Positions 8,461-17,236 are shown, counted from the stretch's first letter. The stretch is DNA of 33,706 nucleotides from JBEKYH01 sp049511115 (GCA_049511115.1 JBEKYH010000001.1:1-33706); one strand, 5' to 3'. Made by a program: numbers and translations. Notes: generated from the letters alone by a model not told the origin.

Positions 8461-11321
8461 CTGGTGCCTTCCGCTAAGACCGATGGTTTAGCAACACGCT
8501 GTTCCTGAAACGGCGCAGAATCAATGACGCCGAGCAACAACGTGGAGAACCGACCGTCATTGTGGTCGAGTTGATCCACGATATTATCGATTGTCGGCAT
8601 ATCATAATACTCCATTCCACGTCCTGTCGCGTAGGTCAGCAATTTTTCCGTGAGGCAGCGGTAAAACTCATCGAGATGATTGTTTACCAGCGCCTTCTTC
8701 AAGTCGCTGACGTCCTTGAACTTTTCGCCGGTGATGAGCTGGCCGCTGGCATCGATGGGCTGATCGAGCTCCTGCTTGCGATATAACCCTTCGGCGTTGA
8801 AGTTCTCCATGGCCAGACCCAGTGGGTCCATACGATCATGGCAGGAGGCGCATTGGGGGTTGGCCCGGTGCGCAGCCAGGATTTCGCGCAGGGTCGGCTG
8901 TTTGTCCTTGAACTGATTCGCCGCCAGCTCAAGGGGCGGAATATCGGGCGGGGGCGGGGGGGCGGGAGCGCCAAGGATGTTCTCCAGCACCCATTTACCC
9001 CGCTTAACGGGTGAAGTGCGGGTTGGATTGGAAGTCACCATCAGCGTGGAGCCCATCGTCAAGGCCCCACCCCGCAGCGTGCTGGGGTCCACGGTCACTT
9101 TGCGCATCTGCTGGCCGGTTACGCCGGGGATGTTGTAGAACTGGGCCAGCGTCTGATTGAGGAAGGTATAGTCGCTGTCGAGGAATTCCTTGACGCTCCG
9201 GTCGTTGTGCATGACATACGCGAAATAAGCCTGGGGTTCCTGCTCCAGGGCCGTCCGCACGGGGGCGGGCAGTTGAGTCGCGATGGGAACAGTGACGCCT
9301 TCACGCAACATGATCTCATGGGGATTGATCGGGACGGCAGCCACTTCGCGGGACTGGAGCCATTGGCCGGTAAAATTCTCGACCAGGTTTTGCGAGCGCG
9401 GATCGGCCAACATGCGATTGATCTGAGCCTGCAGGTTCGCGCGCAACTCCCCGCGCGCCGCCAGGTTGGATAGCTCATCGTCGGGCATGGTTGACCAGAG
9501 GAAGTAAGACAGTCTCGAAGCCAGCGTGTACTCATCGCACTTGGCAAACGGACTATTTCCCTTTAGAGGCTCGGCGGCTTCGACACGGTAGAGGAATCGG
9601 GGCGAGGCCAATATTGCCACCATGGCCTGGGCGACGCCTTTTTCGAAGGTGCTATCGGGGGCATCGCCGGCGGAGACGGCAATATCAACCAGGCGGTTGA
9701 TGGTTTCGTCGGGCACCGGGCGGCGAAAAGCCTTGGTGGCGAAGGGAAGCAGAATTTCCCGGGCGTATTGGCGGCGGCCCTGGTCGTCCTGGGGAACCTG
9801 GGCCCGGGGGAAGAACTTCTTGTATCCGGGCGAAGCCACCCAATATGCCTGGTCACGCGGGCCTTCAAGACGCACCTTTAGCACGCGGAAAGATACGGTG
9901 GGTGGAGGCTGCGGGGGGAAATTGCCCCTGCCCGCGCCACCCCGGCCGGTTTTGGCAGCGCCCGCGGCCCCGGCCCCTCCCCGGGGCGCGTTTCCGCTTC
10001 CGTTGGCCGGCTTTGCCGCGCCCCCAAGAGGAGGTTGCGACGTGTCCGCGTTGGCGGATTTGGGTGAACCCGCCGCATCAGGCGGGGCCGCGTCTGCGGT
10101 GGCTGGTTTTGGCGCTTCCGCAAGGGCGAGCTGCGTCGGGTCCGCATTGGCGGGCTTGCCGGCGTCGGCGAGGGCGGGCGGAGTTGGGCCGGCCGCGGCC
10201 AATTTTGGCGCGATGTCGCTGGCGGGCTTGGGCTTGAGCTTGATGGGATGGAGAATGATCGTGAAGGTGTGTTTTCCCGGCGTCCAATGCACGGTCAATT
10301 GATCCATGCCCGTGTAATCGTCGTGCCACCCGTATTCGCGCGGATCCTCGTTCTTTCCATCCACCGCGTAGGCAATCGTGCAGCGATCGGGAGCGAAATT
10401 GAAACTTCCCTTGACGTTCCAATCCAATACCAGGTCGTAATCGCCCTCGTAGATGACGTTAAATGTATGCGTGACTTTGGCTTCGTTGGCAAAGTTTAGA
10501 TCAAGAGTCCCGCCGCCGGGACCGCCCCCGCCACCTCCGCCACGACCCCCATTTGGTGCGCCCGCTCGGCCATTCGCAGCGCCGTCCGAAAACCGGCTGC
10601 CCGGAACCGTGATGACAGGCATCGTGCGGGGATTGACCTCGACGCCCTGACTCACAATCGTCTGCGCCGCCTGCACGTACTTTTCCATCAGCATCGACGA
10701 AATGTTGAGGACGTCGCCGATGTTGTCAAAGCCGTAGCCAATGTCGTCAGAAGGGAATTGGGTATCGACGTCAAAGTCAACGCCGATCAGGTCTTGCACG
10801 GTATTGTGATACTCCGTTCGATTGAGGCGGCGGATCGTCTGCTGGCCGGGATCGAGGTTATTGGGGTCCACTGCAAAGGCGGAGTATTCAATCCATTTTT
10901 CCAGTTTTGCCTGCTCGTCGGCCGTCGGCGGGTCCTGCCCGGCGGGGGGCATGATGTGCGAACGCGTGTTCCTGAGAACTTTCAGCCACAAATCGGGGTT
11001 ATTGGCGATGCTGTCGTCGGTCTTCAATTTGTCGAAGGCCACAGGCGTTTGATTGTCATCTCCACTGTGGCACTGATAGCAACGGGCCTGGAGGATGGGC
11101 TCGATCGCCTGGTGGTAACTCACGACCACGGGATTGGCGACCGGCGCCGGCGGTGGAGGAGGCGCAATCGCAACTGGCGCCGAAACTTGCGCGCTGGGCA
11201 TTTTTCCGCTCGGCTGCTCAAGACACCCCGTGGCAATCCACGAAATCAGTCCCAGCGACGCCCCGGCCCAGACGGCCGGTGCGATGGCGGCGAAAAGACC
11301 CTTTTTTGACCGGGAGTTCAT
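8457..11321 (-). CDS. PSCyt1/DUF1587/DUF1595/DUF1592/DUF1588/DUF1585 cytochrome-like protein
   Basis: A 954-aa multi-domain envelope protein of the type found beside DUF1552. The N-terminus resembles a lipoprotein signal (hydrophobic stretch then ATGC, Cys33) followed by a Pro-rich linker. A heme c motif, CYQCH (81-85), lies in the PSCyt1 domain. Then come DUF1587 (about 160-225), a beta-rich module like inserted carbohydrate-binding domains (about 280-362), a low-complexity repeat linker (about 363-470), DUF1595 (about 510-572), DUF1592 (about 590-715), DUF1588 (about 745-845) with a second CxxCH (CASCH, 824-828), and DUF1585 (about 860-935). Two CxxCH motifs suggest a c-type cytochrome exposed to the periplasm, with electrons perhaps moving to or from DUF1552. 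The function is unknown. The start has only a weak ribosome-binding site. Its placement inside a glycan locus suggests polysaccharide or sugar oxidation, which is inference. Confidence 0.9.
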   Translation of the reverse strand: MNSRSKKGLFAAIAPAVWAGASLGLISWIATGCLEQPSGKMPSAQVSAPVAIAPPPPPAPVANPVVVSYHQAIEPILQARCYQCHSGDDNQTPVAFDKLKTDDSIANNPDLWLKVLRNTRSHIMPPAGQDPPTADEQAKLEKWIEYSAFAVDPNNLDPGQQTIRRLNRTEYHNTVQDLIGVDFDVDTQFPSDDIGYGFDNIGDVLNISSMLMEKYVQAAQTIVSQGVEVNPRTMPVITVPGSRFSDGAANGRAGAPNGGRGGGGGGGPGGGTLDLNFANEAKVTHTFNVIYEGDYDLVLDWNVKGSFNFAPDRCTIAYAVDGKNEDPREYGWHDDYTGMDQLTVHWTPGKHTFTIILHPIKLKPKPASDIAPKLAAAGPTPPALADAGKPANADPTQLALAEAPKPATADAAPPDAAGSPKSANADTSQPPLGGAAKPANGSGNAPRGGAGAAGAAKTGRGGAGRGNFPPQPPPTVSFRVLKVRLEGPRDQAYWVASPGYKKFFPRAQVPQDDQGRRQYAREILLPFATKAFRRPVPDETINRLVDIAVSAGDAPDSTFEKGVAQAMVAILASPRFLYRVEAAEPLKGNSPFAKCDEYTLASRLSYFLWSTMPDDELSNLAARGELRANLQAQINRMLADPRSQNLVENFTGQWLQSREVAAVPINPHEIMLREGVTVPIATQLPAPVRTALEQEPQAYFAYVMHNDRSVKEFLDSDYTFLNQTLAQFYNIPGVTGQQMRKVTVDPSTLRGGALTMGSTLMVTSNPTRTSPVKRGKWVLENILGAPAPPPPPDIPPLELAANQFKDKQPTLREILAAHRANPQCASCHDRMDPLGLAMENFNAEGLYRKQELDQPIDASGQLITGEKFKDVSDLKKALVNNHLDEFYRCLTEKLLTYATGRGMEYYDMPTIDNIVDQLDHNDGRFSTLLLGVIDSAPFQEQRVAKPSVLAEGTR
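9984..10175 (-). repeat. Four tandem 16-residue (48-bp) degenerate repeats inside the DUF1592 gene
   Basis: Residues 383-446 of the DUF1592 protein split into four consecutive 16-residue units with a shared A-x-K-P/S-A-N/T-A-D core: ALADAGKPANADPTQL, ALAEAPKPATADAAPP, DAAGSPKSANADTSQP and PLGGAAKPANGSGNAP. This is an exact period with no indels, so it looks like duplication of a 48-bp unit followed by divergence. The segment is Ala/Pro-rich and likely an extended linker between the carbohydrate-binding-like module and DUF1595. Confidence 0.75.
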
Positions 11322-11437
11322 TCCAGGGAATCTCGTCAGATACTATCGCCTCGGAGAGGGTTTCGTTGCAATGCCACTAAAGAACCATGCGTCATCTAAA
11401 TCACTTTTGCCGACTCCAAAAGACATCCGCGAAATCA

Positions 11438-12478
11438 CTACCTACTCGAATAACCTTGCCACAACCATTCCAGTGCTTCCGGCAGGGTCTGGCGCACGAC
11501 CCGTTGATCGACGTGGCGAGCGCCTTTGGCATAGACGAACTGATAGTGATAGCCCTTTGCCTTCAGTACCGCGGCCATATGAAAGTTGGCCAGAACCCAA
11601 TTATGAAACCCGGATTCAGGAGAAGCAGCGCCGTTGTCATTTTCGCCGACTTCCATCCAGACGCGGAGCGGCTTGGGGTCGGAGTTGGGGATGAGCGTTT
11701 CGTGGTATTCCCAGGCCCCGTGGGGCAAATCGGGATTCACGGGCCTTTGCTGATTGACGTAGGTGCCCGAATAGGTCAACACGCGGTGATATAAGTCCGG
11801 GTGCCACCAGGCCATGCTGAACGCCGCCGATCCGCCGGAGCTGCCACCCATGGTGGCTCGGCCGTCGGGGTCCTTGGTGAAAGTGATGTTGTAATCCGCG
11901 GAGATTTTCGGCAGGACTTCGGATTCGACGAACTCGGCGTATTTGCCCGAGACGGTGTCATATTCCAGGCCGCGTTCGCTGCCGGGGCCGTCGCTGCCGC
12001 CGTTGCCGATGAAAATGGCAACCATCACGGGAATGCGATGATCGTTGATCATGTTGTCCAGGATGGTGGGGAGTTCCTTCTGGTTGTTGGCGTCCTGGCA
12101 GATGATGAAGGGGGCGGGTGTGCCGGGGACGTATTGGCTGGGGATATAAATCGCCAGTTTGCGCGTGTAGGGGACAACCTGGCCGGGAGCGGTCTTGCTG
12201 ATCCCCGGATACATCTTGCTATCCTTGGAATCCATCGTAAAGGACTTCACCACGCCCTTGGGGACTCCGTCTTTGGGGGTGAGTTCAGGGGCATTGGAAT
12301 AGTCGGGGCCGACGAAGAAATCGCCGTCCGACGCGGCGGAGAGCGGTGTCGTGGGCGCATCTAGTGCGGGGCGGGTCGTGGCAACCTGCGCCGTCGCTGA
12401 ATGGACTCCCAGCGATACGATGCACATCACTGACAGGCACTTCAAGCTGTCGCCGACGATCGCCGCCAGTTTCCGCAT
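11438..12478 (-). CDS. Exported CE1/esterase-D-like alpha/beta-hydrolase
   Basis: Secreted esterase (346 aa) related to the Fes/esterase-D/CE1 fold, in which feruloyl and acetyl-xylan esterases are found. A signal peptide covers about residues 1-31 (ending SATAQ). The nucleophile elbow is GGSSGG with Ser214, the probable acid is Asp281 in EVGENDN, and the base is His322 in KGARHVDQ. The FIICQDANN segment and the AIFIGNGGSDGPGSER loop are typical of the Fes-like group. A strong GGAGG lies six bases before the ATG. The flanking gaps (179 bases upstream, 116 downstream) are the longest in the - strand run, so it may have its own promoter. An acyl esterase role on plant glycan side groups is inferred from the neighbours. 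Confidence 0.86.
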   Translation of the reverse strand: MRKLAAIVGDSLKCLSVMCIVSLGVHSATAQVATTRPALDAPTTPLSAASDGDFFVGPDYSNAPELTPKDGVPKGVVKSFTMDSKDSKMYPGISKTAPGQVVPYTRKLAIYIPSQYVPGTPAPFIICQDANNQKELPTILDNMINDHRIPVMVAIFIGNGGSDGPGSERGLEYDTVSGKYAEFVESEVLPKISADYNITFTKDPDGRATMGGSSGGSAAFSMAWWHPDLYHRVLTYSGTYVNQQRPVNPDLPHGAWEYHETLIPNSDPKPLRVWMEVGENDNGAASPESGFHNWVLANFHMAAVLKAKGYHYQFVYAKGARHVDQRVVRQTLPEALEWLWQGYSSR

Positions 12479-12657
12479 TATAAACCTCCGACCGACACCT
12501 GCTGCCTCACCCCGCCGGGCAGAGCCAGCGGGGCGGCCGGAATCAGGAATACGACATGAGAAAGACCGCTATGGATTTTAACATGAATTGACTAAAAGAA
12601 AACCTTCAAGTTACATTTGTGCGATAGATCGGCCATAAAGCCTTTTCGCTCCATGAG
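12479..12657. other. Intergenic gap upstream of the CE1-like esterase
   Basis: This 179-base gap is AT-rich in the half next to the oxidoreductase gene. Read on the - strand it contains a TTAAAAT stretch that could be a -10 element, but no good -35 at normal spacing. Closer to the esterase it holds a GC-rich hairpin (CCCCGC ... GCGGGG) in what would be the 5' untranslated region, then the GGAGG ribosome-binding site. I cannot define a promoter or terminator with confidence. Confidence 0.3.
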
Positions 12658-13779
12658 CTAGGCAAGCTTGACGGCTTTGCCGCTCTGGGCGGATTCATAC
12701 GCCGCCATCATGATGCGGATGTCCTTCAATCCTTCCTCGCCGGGGGTACGCGAGGTTGTGTCGGACATAATGCATTGGCAAAAGTCGTCCATTTCGGTCG
12801 CGAAGTGGTTCACGGGCTGATACTGGACCTCGGCACGGCCGCGGCCGCGCGTGAGGTACAGATGGTTCCCCGTATAGGACTGGAACGGCTCGGCCTCAAG
12901 CTGGCCTTTGGTGCCGTAAAGGCGGAAACGCCCGCAGCCAAATCCATAAGTCGAAAGCACCGACGCCACGATTCCTGAGTCAAATTTCAGCTCGAAGGAG
13001 ATCGTCTCCTCGATGTCCGTGAAGCGCGGGTCATTGGGCGTGGAGTAGCTGACGGCGGTAATCTCGCTGGGTTCCTGGCCCGACAGATAGCGCACCGCGT
13101 TGAGCGCGTAAATTCCCATATCCATGAGGGAACCGCCGCCGGCAAGGGGCCGGTGACATCGCCACTGGGCGGGGTTTCCCATGTTAAAGCCGGCCTCGGC
13201 GGTGATCTGCTTGATCGTGCCGATGTCGGCGTCGGAATGGGCCAACTCAATGGCCTTGATGGTCATGGGTTCATAGTGCATCCGGTAGGCAATCATCAGT
13301 TTGCGTTTGGCCGAGTTGCAGGCGTCGATCATGGCCTGGCATTCCTCGACGCTGACGGCCATTGGCTTTTCGCACAGGACATGCTTGCCCGCCGCAGCGG
13401 CGCGGATCGTGTACTCCTTGTGCATGCTGTTGGGAAGGACGACATAAACCACGTCGATGTCCGGGTTGTCCTTCATCGTGTCGTAGTTGTCGTAGTTATA
13501 GATGTTTTTGGGATTGATGCCGTACTTGTCCGCCTGCTGGCGCGCCTTAACGGGATGGCCGCTGACCAATGCCACCGGCTTGGCAAACTTGCACTTGGCA
13601 AACGCCGGCAGAAGCTGGTTCATGGTCAGCGATCCGACGCCGACGAGGGCGAAGCCCAGCTTGTTTTGTCCTGGATTGGACTGGGCAAAGAGAGCCCCAG
13701 TTGCCAGTGAAGCGGCTGCCGCCGCCGTCGCGCCCAGAAAAGTTCGCCGCGAAAAATGAGATTCCAAGCTACTGGACAT
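12658..13779 (-). CDS. Tat-exported Gfo/Idh/MocA family oxidoreductase (glucose-fructose oxidoreductase-like)
   Basis: NAD(P)-dependent sugar oxidoreductase (373 aa) that probably oxidises or interconverts a monosaccharide in the periplasm. The N-terminus carries a twin-arginine signal, SRRTFLGATAAAAASLATGA (from Ser10), as in glucose-fructose oxidoreductase, which exports a tightly held NADP. The Rossmann fingerprint is GVGSLTMNQ (about 47-55), the conserved EKP is at 137-139, the family block AYRMHYEP is at about 164-171, and the catalytic-side motif GGGSLMDMGIYALNAV starts near 214. A GGGAGG ribosome-binding site precedes the ATG. It begins 40 bases after the MFS symporter gene, so the two are likely co-transcribed. 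The substrate is unknown. Tat export without a periplasmic NAD(P) pool implies a non-dissociating cofactor. Confidence 0.9.
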   Translation of the reverse strand: MSSSLESHFSRRTFLGATAAAAASLATGALFAQSNPGQNKLGFALVGVGSLTMNQLLPAFAKCKFAKPVALVSGHPVKARQQADKYGINPKNIYNYDNYDTMKDNPDIDVVYVVLPNSMHKEYTIRAAAAGKHVLCEKPMAVSVEECQAMIDACNSAKRKLMIAYRMHYEPMTIKAIELAHSDADIGTIKQITAEAGFNMGNPAQWRCHRPLAGGGSLMDMGIYALNAVRYLSGQEPSEITAVSYSTPNDPRFTDIEETISFELKFDSGIVASVLSTYGFGCGRFRLYGTKGQLEAEPFQSYTGNHLYLTRGRGRAEVQYQPVNHFATEMDDFCQCIMSDTTSRTPGEEGLKDIRIMMAAYESAQSGKAVKLA

Positions 13780-13819
13780 GTGCAGCCTCCCTCGTTGTCC
13801 CCTTCTTATACCATCCCCG

Positions 13820-15118
13820 TCAGGGATCGTTATAGGGATCGACCTCCGGCATCAGCAGGACCACCAACATTGCCGGGATAAGCAGGAACGCATCCCCCAG
13901 CAGGATGGTTCGCAAATCGTGCACTGCCGCGAACAATCCAAAGAAAAGCGTCCCCATCGCCGCCGCGACGCGCCCGATGTTGTAGCTGAACCCGGCGCCG
14001 GTGGTCCGCAGGAGCACCGGAAACAACGGCGGAAGATACATCGTGAAGAGCCCGAAGACGCCGGAGAAGAACCCGACCCAGGGAATCCACCGCAGGATGG
14101 AGGCGTAGTCGCGCGGGATGCAATAGGCGCCGAACATGGCCAGGAAAAACCCGGCGCACATCAGTGCAATCGCGCGGCGGTAGCCAAAGAGCCGGGCCAG
14201 AAACGCCGCGACGAAATTTCCTGGAATCGACGCCAAAATAATCAGAAAAAACGCCAAACTGACCAGGCGCGATCGATCGGCGTCGCTCCAGCTCGATAGC
14301 TCCGGCAGCCCGCGAAGATGCTGCACATTCCAGAACATGAATGCCCACCATGCGGTCAGGGAAAAGGAACAGACGATGATGGTCAGCACGGTCGTGCGCC
14401 GGACCGCGCCCTTGAAGAGTTCCCGCCAGCTAGGCGGATTGACTTCGGCGATTTTCGCGTCGTGCCACTCCTGAGGTTCCTCGACGGATCGGCGAATCCA
14501 GAAGACAATCAGCGCCGGGAGGATTCCCACCAGGAAAACGCAGCGATCGGGAATTCCCGCCATGAGATAGACCGTGAGACAGGCGATGAGGACGCCGACA
14601 TTAATGCCGCATTGCAGGACCGCCGAAATCCACACCTGCCACTTACGCGGCCAGGTTTCCGACAACAGCGACGCGCCGACCGCCCACTCGCCGCCGATTC
14701 CCAGCGCCGCCAGGAAGCGAAAGATCAGCAGATGCCACCACGCGGTCGCCAGAAAGGAAAGTCCGGTGAACATCGCATAAGTCAAAATCGTCAGGCCGAG
14801 TGTGCGGCTTCGGCCGATCAGATCGCCCACGCGCCCGAAAAAGCCGCCCCCCAGCGCCCAGCCGACCAGGAAAGCCGCCTGTATCCAGGCGCTTTTTTCC
14901 TTCACGTCCGCGTCGGAAGTGCTGGTCGCGCGGAGAAGCTGCATCACGAACGGCGCCGCGACGAGCGTGTAGAGATGGGAATCCAGACCATCAAACATCC
15001 ACCCCAACCACGCGGCAATCCCGGCCCGCCAATGGGCCGGACTGAGATCCCCCAGACGCTCGGCTCGGCGGCTTTCGACTGGCAAGGGACCTGAGACGGA
15101 TGCTGGGATCATATTCAA
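13820..15118 (-). CDS. MFS transporter (sugar-acid/metabolite:H+ symporter type)
   Basis: Inner-membrane major facilitator superfamily transporter (432 aa, 12 predicted helices). The first helix carries GWMFDGLDSHLYTL, the variant typical of symporters for sialate, aromatic acids and sugar acids. The signature loop between helices 2 and 3 is GRVGDLIGRSRTL, and helix 4 contains GIGGEWAVGASLLSETWP. The start could also be Met3. It lies 40 bases before the Gfo/Idh/MocA gene and 38 bases after the beta-propeller gene on the same strand. The pairing suggests uptake of an acidic product of extracellular oxidation or of a pectin breakdown product, but the substrate cannot be read from the sequence. 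Confidence 0.87.
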   Translation of the reverse strand: MNMIPASVSGPLPVESRRAERLGDLSPAHWRAGIAAWLGWMFDGLDSHLYTLVAAPFVMQLLRATSTSDADVKEKSAWIQAAFLVGWALGGGFFGRVGDLIGRSRTLGLTILTYAMFTGLSFLATAWWHLLIFRFLAALGIGGEWAVGASLLSETWPRKWQVWISAVLQCGINVGVLIACLTVYLMAGIPDRCVFLVGILPALIVFWIRRSVEEPQEWHDAKIAEVNPPSWRELFKGAVRRTTVLTIIVCSFSLTAWWAFMFWNVQHLRGLPELSSWSDADRSRLVSLAFFLIILASIPGNFVAAFLARLFGYRRAIALMCAGFFLAMFGAYCIPRDYASILRWIPWVGFFSGVFGLFTMYLPPLFPVLLRTTGAGFSYNIGRVAAAMGTLFFGLFAAVHDLRTILLGDAFLLIPAMLVVLLMPEVDPYNDP

Positions 15119-15156
15119 AGGCCCGTTGCTTTCATTTGGCGGGTGAATAAATTCCG

Positions 15157-16197
15157 CTACCGCTGCTGCTCAAGATTCTCCGGAATACCCGGCTCATCCA
15201 GCAACTGGATGCAGGTAGCCGGTCCAAGGTCAAGAGTGTCCCACGAACGCAAGGCCCAGACCAGCTTTTTTTCCCGAGTCACCTCGAGGACCTGCACCGT
15301 CGTGGGCCAGTCCTTTGGGTCCTTTACCGCGCTGGGGCACCAGTTGCTGATGATCGTATTGCCGTTGGCGAGGCGGTCGGCTTCCTGGAGGCTGAAGAGC
15401 CGGATGTTCGGCACATCTTTTTGCGAGAACTCCCAGACGACTTGACCCTGGGGGTTGAATTCCCGAATAACCTGCGTGCTGCCGCTGGAGACCAGCGTGT
15501 TGCCGTTTTTTAATCGCACGGCGGACCAGGGAACGGGGACATTTACGGACCAGATTTGCTTGCCGGTTGCGTCATATTCAACCACCTTGTCCAAATCCTT
15601 GTGGGGCACGAGAAACGTGCCTGCCGGCGTCATTCGGACGCGCCGAAAGTGCGTATGCACGGGGCCGGCGGGATTCGTGGCGAGATTGAATTGGGTTTCG
15701 GTTTTTCCCGTCTTTACGTTGATCAACATCAGGGTTGACTGTTTGCCGTTTTGGATGATCAGGACGTGATCGAGACCCACGGGCTGGGCGGCGTGGACTT
15801 CATATCCCGCTGGAGCCACGTAATCCCAGACGGTTTCTTTGTCGGCGGTGATCTTCCGCGCGCCCGTCTTGCGGCTGAACACAACGCTGTTGTCCGACAG
15901 GAGCGTGGCGTCGCTGAATTCGGAAATCTGGCCGTTTTCCTGCGAAGGAATCGAATAGGACCAGACGATTTTTCCCCCGCGAACAATGTAAATCGTCTGC
16001 ACCGGCTTACGGTGGTCCCATTCGCCGGCGTAAAGGAACGGATGTTGGGCAATTCCGTTGCCCGGCAATACTGCCGGCGACATGGGGCCGTTCCAGGCCG
16101 GCTGGGTCGCCGGACCGAGGCCCGGAATCCACTGGCCATGGGCAATCGCCGCCCCTATCCAGCACGTAACCGCCGCAAGCAAAAGGGCTTTGGGCAT
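15157..16197 (-). CDS. Exported beta-propeller (PQQ/arylsulfotransferase-like) protein
   Basis: A 346-aa secreted protein with signal peptide MPKALLLAAVTCWIGAAIAHG. The mature part shows repeated propeller blades with W at blade ends and NGNT turns: IVWSYSIP, KETVWDYVAP, GKQIWSVNVP, KNGNTLVSS, GQVVWEF and ANGNTIISNW. This resembles proteins annotated as PQQ-like repeat or arylsulfotransferase-like propellers. There is no obvious catalytic or cofactor-binding signature, so a binding or scaffold role is as likely as an enzymatic one. Its stop is 38 bases before the MFS gene and its start is 9 bases after the esterase at 16207, consistent with one operon. Confidence 0.78.
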   Translation of the reverse strand: MPKALLLAAVTCWIGAAIAHGQWIPGLGPATQPAWNGPMSPAVLPGNGIAQHPFLYAGEWDHRKPVQTIYIVRGGKIVWSYSIPSQENGQISEFSDATLLSDNSVVFSRKTGARKITADKETVWDYVAPAGYEVHAAQPVGLDHVLIIQNGKQSTLMLINVKTGKTETQFNLATNPAGPVHTHFRRVRMTPAGTFLVPHKDLDKVVEYDATGKQIWSVNVPVPWSAVRLKNGNTLVSSGSTQVIREFNPQGQVVWEFSQKDVPNIRLFSLQEADRLANGNTIISNWCPSAVKDPKDWPTTVQVLEVTREKKLVWALRSWDTLDLGPATCIQLLDEPGIPENLEQQR

Positions 16198-16206
16198 GCC
16201 ATTCGC

Positions 16207-17178
16207 TCAGGGGTTTGCCGCCGTCGGCTTCATCAGGCCCGAGTCCTTGGCCCAGTCCACAAAACGGTCCGGCCAGGTTCCAAAGGGAATGCCGTTGCGC
16301 GGCTTGATGCCATTGCCGTGTCCCCCATGGGCATATACGTGCAATTCAACCGGTATTTTCGCGTTGAGCCACGCGTTGGTGAAGTCCATCGTCTCCGAGG
16401 AGTGGAAGTAGTCGTCCACGCCGGCCACGGTGCAAAAGGCCGGCGGGGCGTCCTTTGGGATGTGGCTCAAATCGAACGGCTTGGCCCATCCCGCATAGAT
16501 CAGCGCGACAAAATCCGGCCGGCAGCCTTGGCGCGCCACGGGATCGGCCGAATTGGCGTCCCCCGCGTCATAATTCATCGCCACCCGCGCCGCTTGCTCG
16601 CCGCCGGCGGAGAACCCCATGATCCCGACGCGTTTGGGATCGATGTTCCACTCCTTCGCGTTGGCCCGGACCAGGCGAATGGATCGCTGCGTGTCGGCCA
16701 GGGCATCCGTTCCCGATCCGTAGGGGCGAAGCCGATAGCGCTCGATGAAGGCGGAGATGCCCAGCCCATTGAGCCATGCGGCGATATCGGTTCCCTCAAG
16801 CCCCACCATCAACTTGGTATTTCCGCCGCCGGGGGAGACGACGATCGCCAGACCCGTCGCTTTGTCCGGGGGCGCCAGATGCACTTCAATCGACGGATTA
16901 TGAACGTTCGTCAACGACTGGATGTAGTCCGGCCGGCTGGGATCGGTGACGCCCTTTTCGGGTTGGTCATATCCTGCCAGCGGCCTCAGTTCGGGGGAAC
17001 CCGGCGGCCAGAGCGGCACGACATCCGCCCCCGGTTGCAGCGGCTGGGGCGTTAAAAACGGCTGCGGCGCCGGAGTTGCGGTTTGGGCCATCACCCAATT
17101 CGCGTCGATCCCGCCGAGCATCAAAACCATGGACAATACAGCCGTTAATCCGCCGCTAACCTGGGTGGATGCGTTCAT
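16207..17178 (-). CDS. Exported alpha/beta-hydrolase esterase, paralogue of 6089-6970
   Basis: Periplasmic or secreted alpha/beta-hydrolase (323 aa) of the same subgroup as the esterase at 6089-6970: shared PGGGN/PGGGH oxyanion block, DTQRSIRLVRANAKEWNIDP against DTQRAMRLVESRAAEWNVDP, and GFSAGG elbow. The nucleophile is Ser190; the acid is probably Asp255 or Asp256 in AGVDDYFHS; the base is His287 in AHGGHGNG. The N-terminal about 32 residues form a signal peptide ending VMAQ. Ribosome binding is weak (GGGAA). The two paralogues flank the locus and may take different esters or positions. It could open the transcription unit that continues into the propeller gene 9 bases downstream. Confidence 0.86.
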   Translation of the reverse strand: MNASTQVSGGLTAVLSMVLMLGGIDANWVMAQTATPAPQPFLTPQPLQPGADVVPLWPPGSPELRPLAGYDQPEKGVTDPSRPDYIQSLTNVHNPSIEVHLAPPDKATGLAIVVSPGGGNTKLMVGLEGTDIAAWLNGLGISAFIERYRLRPYGSGTDALADTQRSIRLVRANAKEWNIDPKRVGIMGFSAGGEQAARVAMNYDAGDANSADPVARQGCRPDFVALIYAGWAKPFDLSHIPKDAPPAFCTVAGVDDYFHSSETMDFTNAWLNAKIPVELHVYAHGGHGNGIKPRNGIPFGTWPDRFVDWAKDSGLMKPTAANP

Positions 17179-17236
17179 AGAGTGTTCCCGATCCGCTCAA
17201 CATGAAATCCACGGCGCTGAATTAACCAAGGCAAGT

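Noticed and set aside
11322..11437. Possible promoter upstream of the DUF1592 gene (TTGCAA then GATAGT on the - strand)
   Set aside because: Both boxes match only four of six positions at 18-base spacing, too weak to list as a feature.
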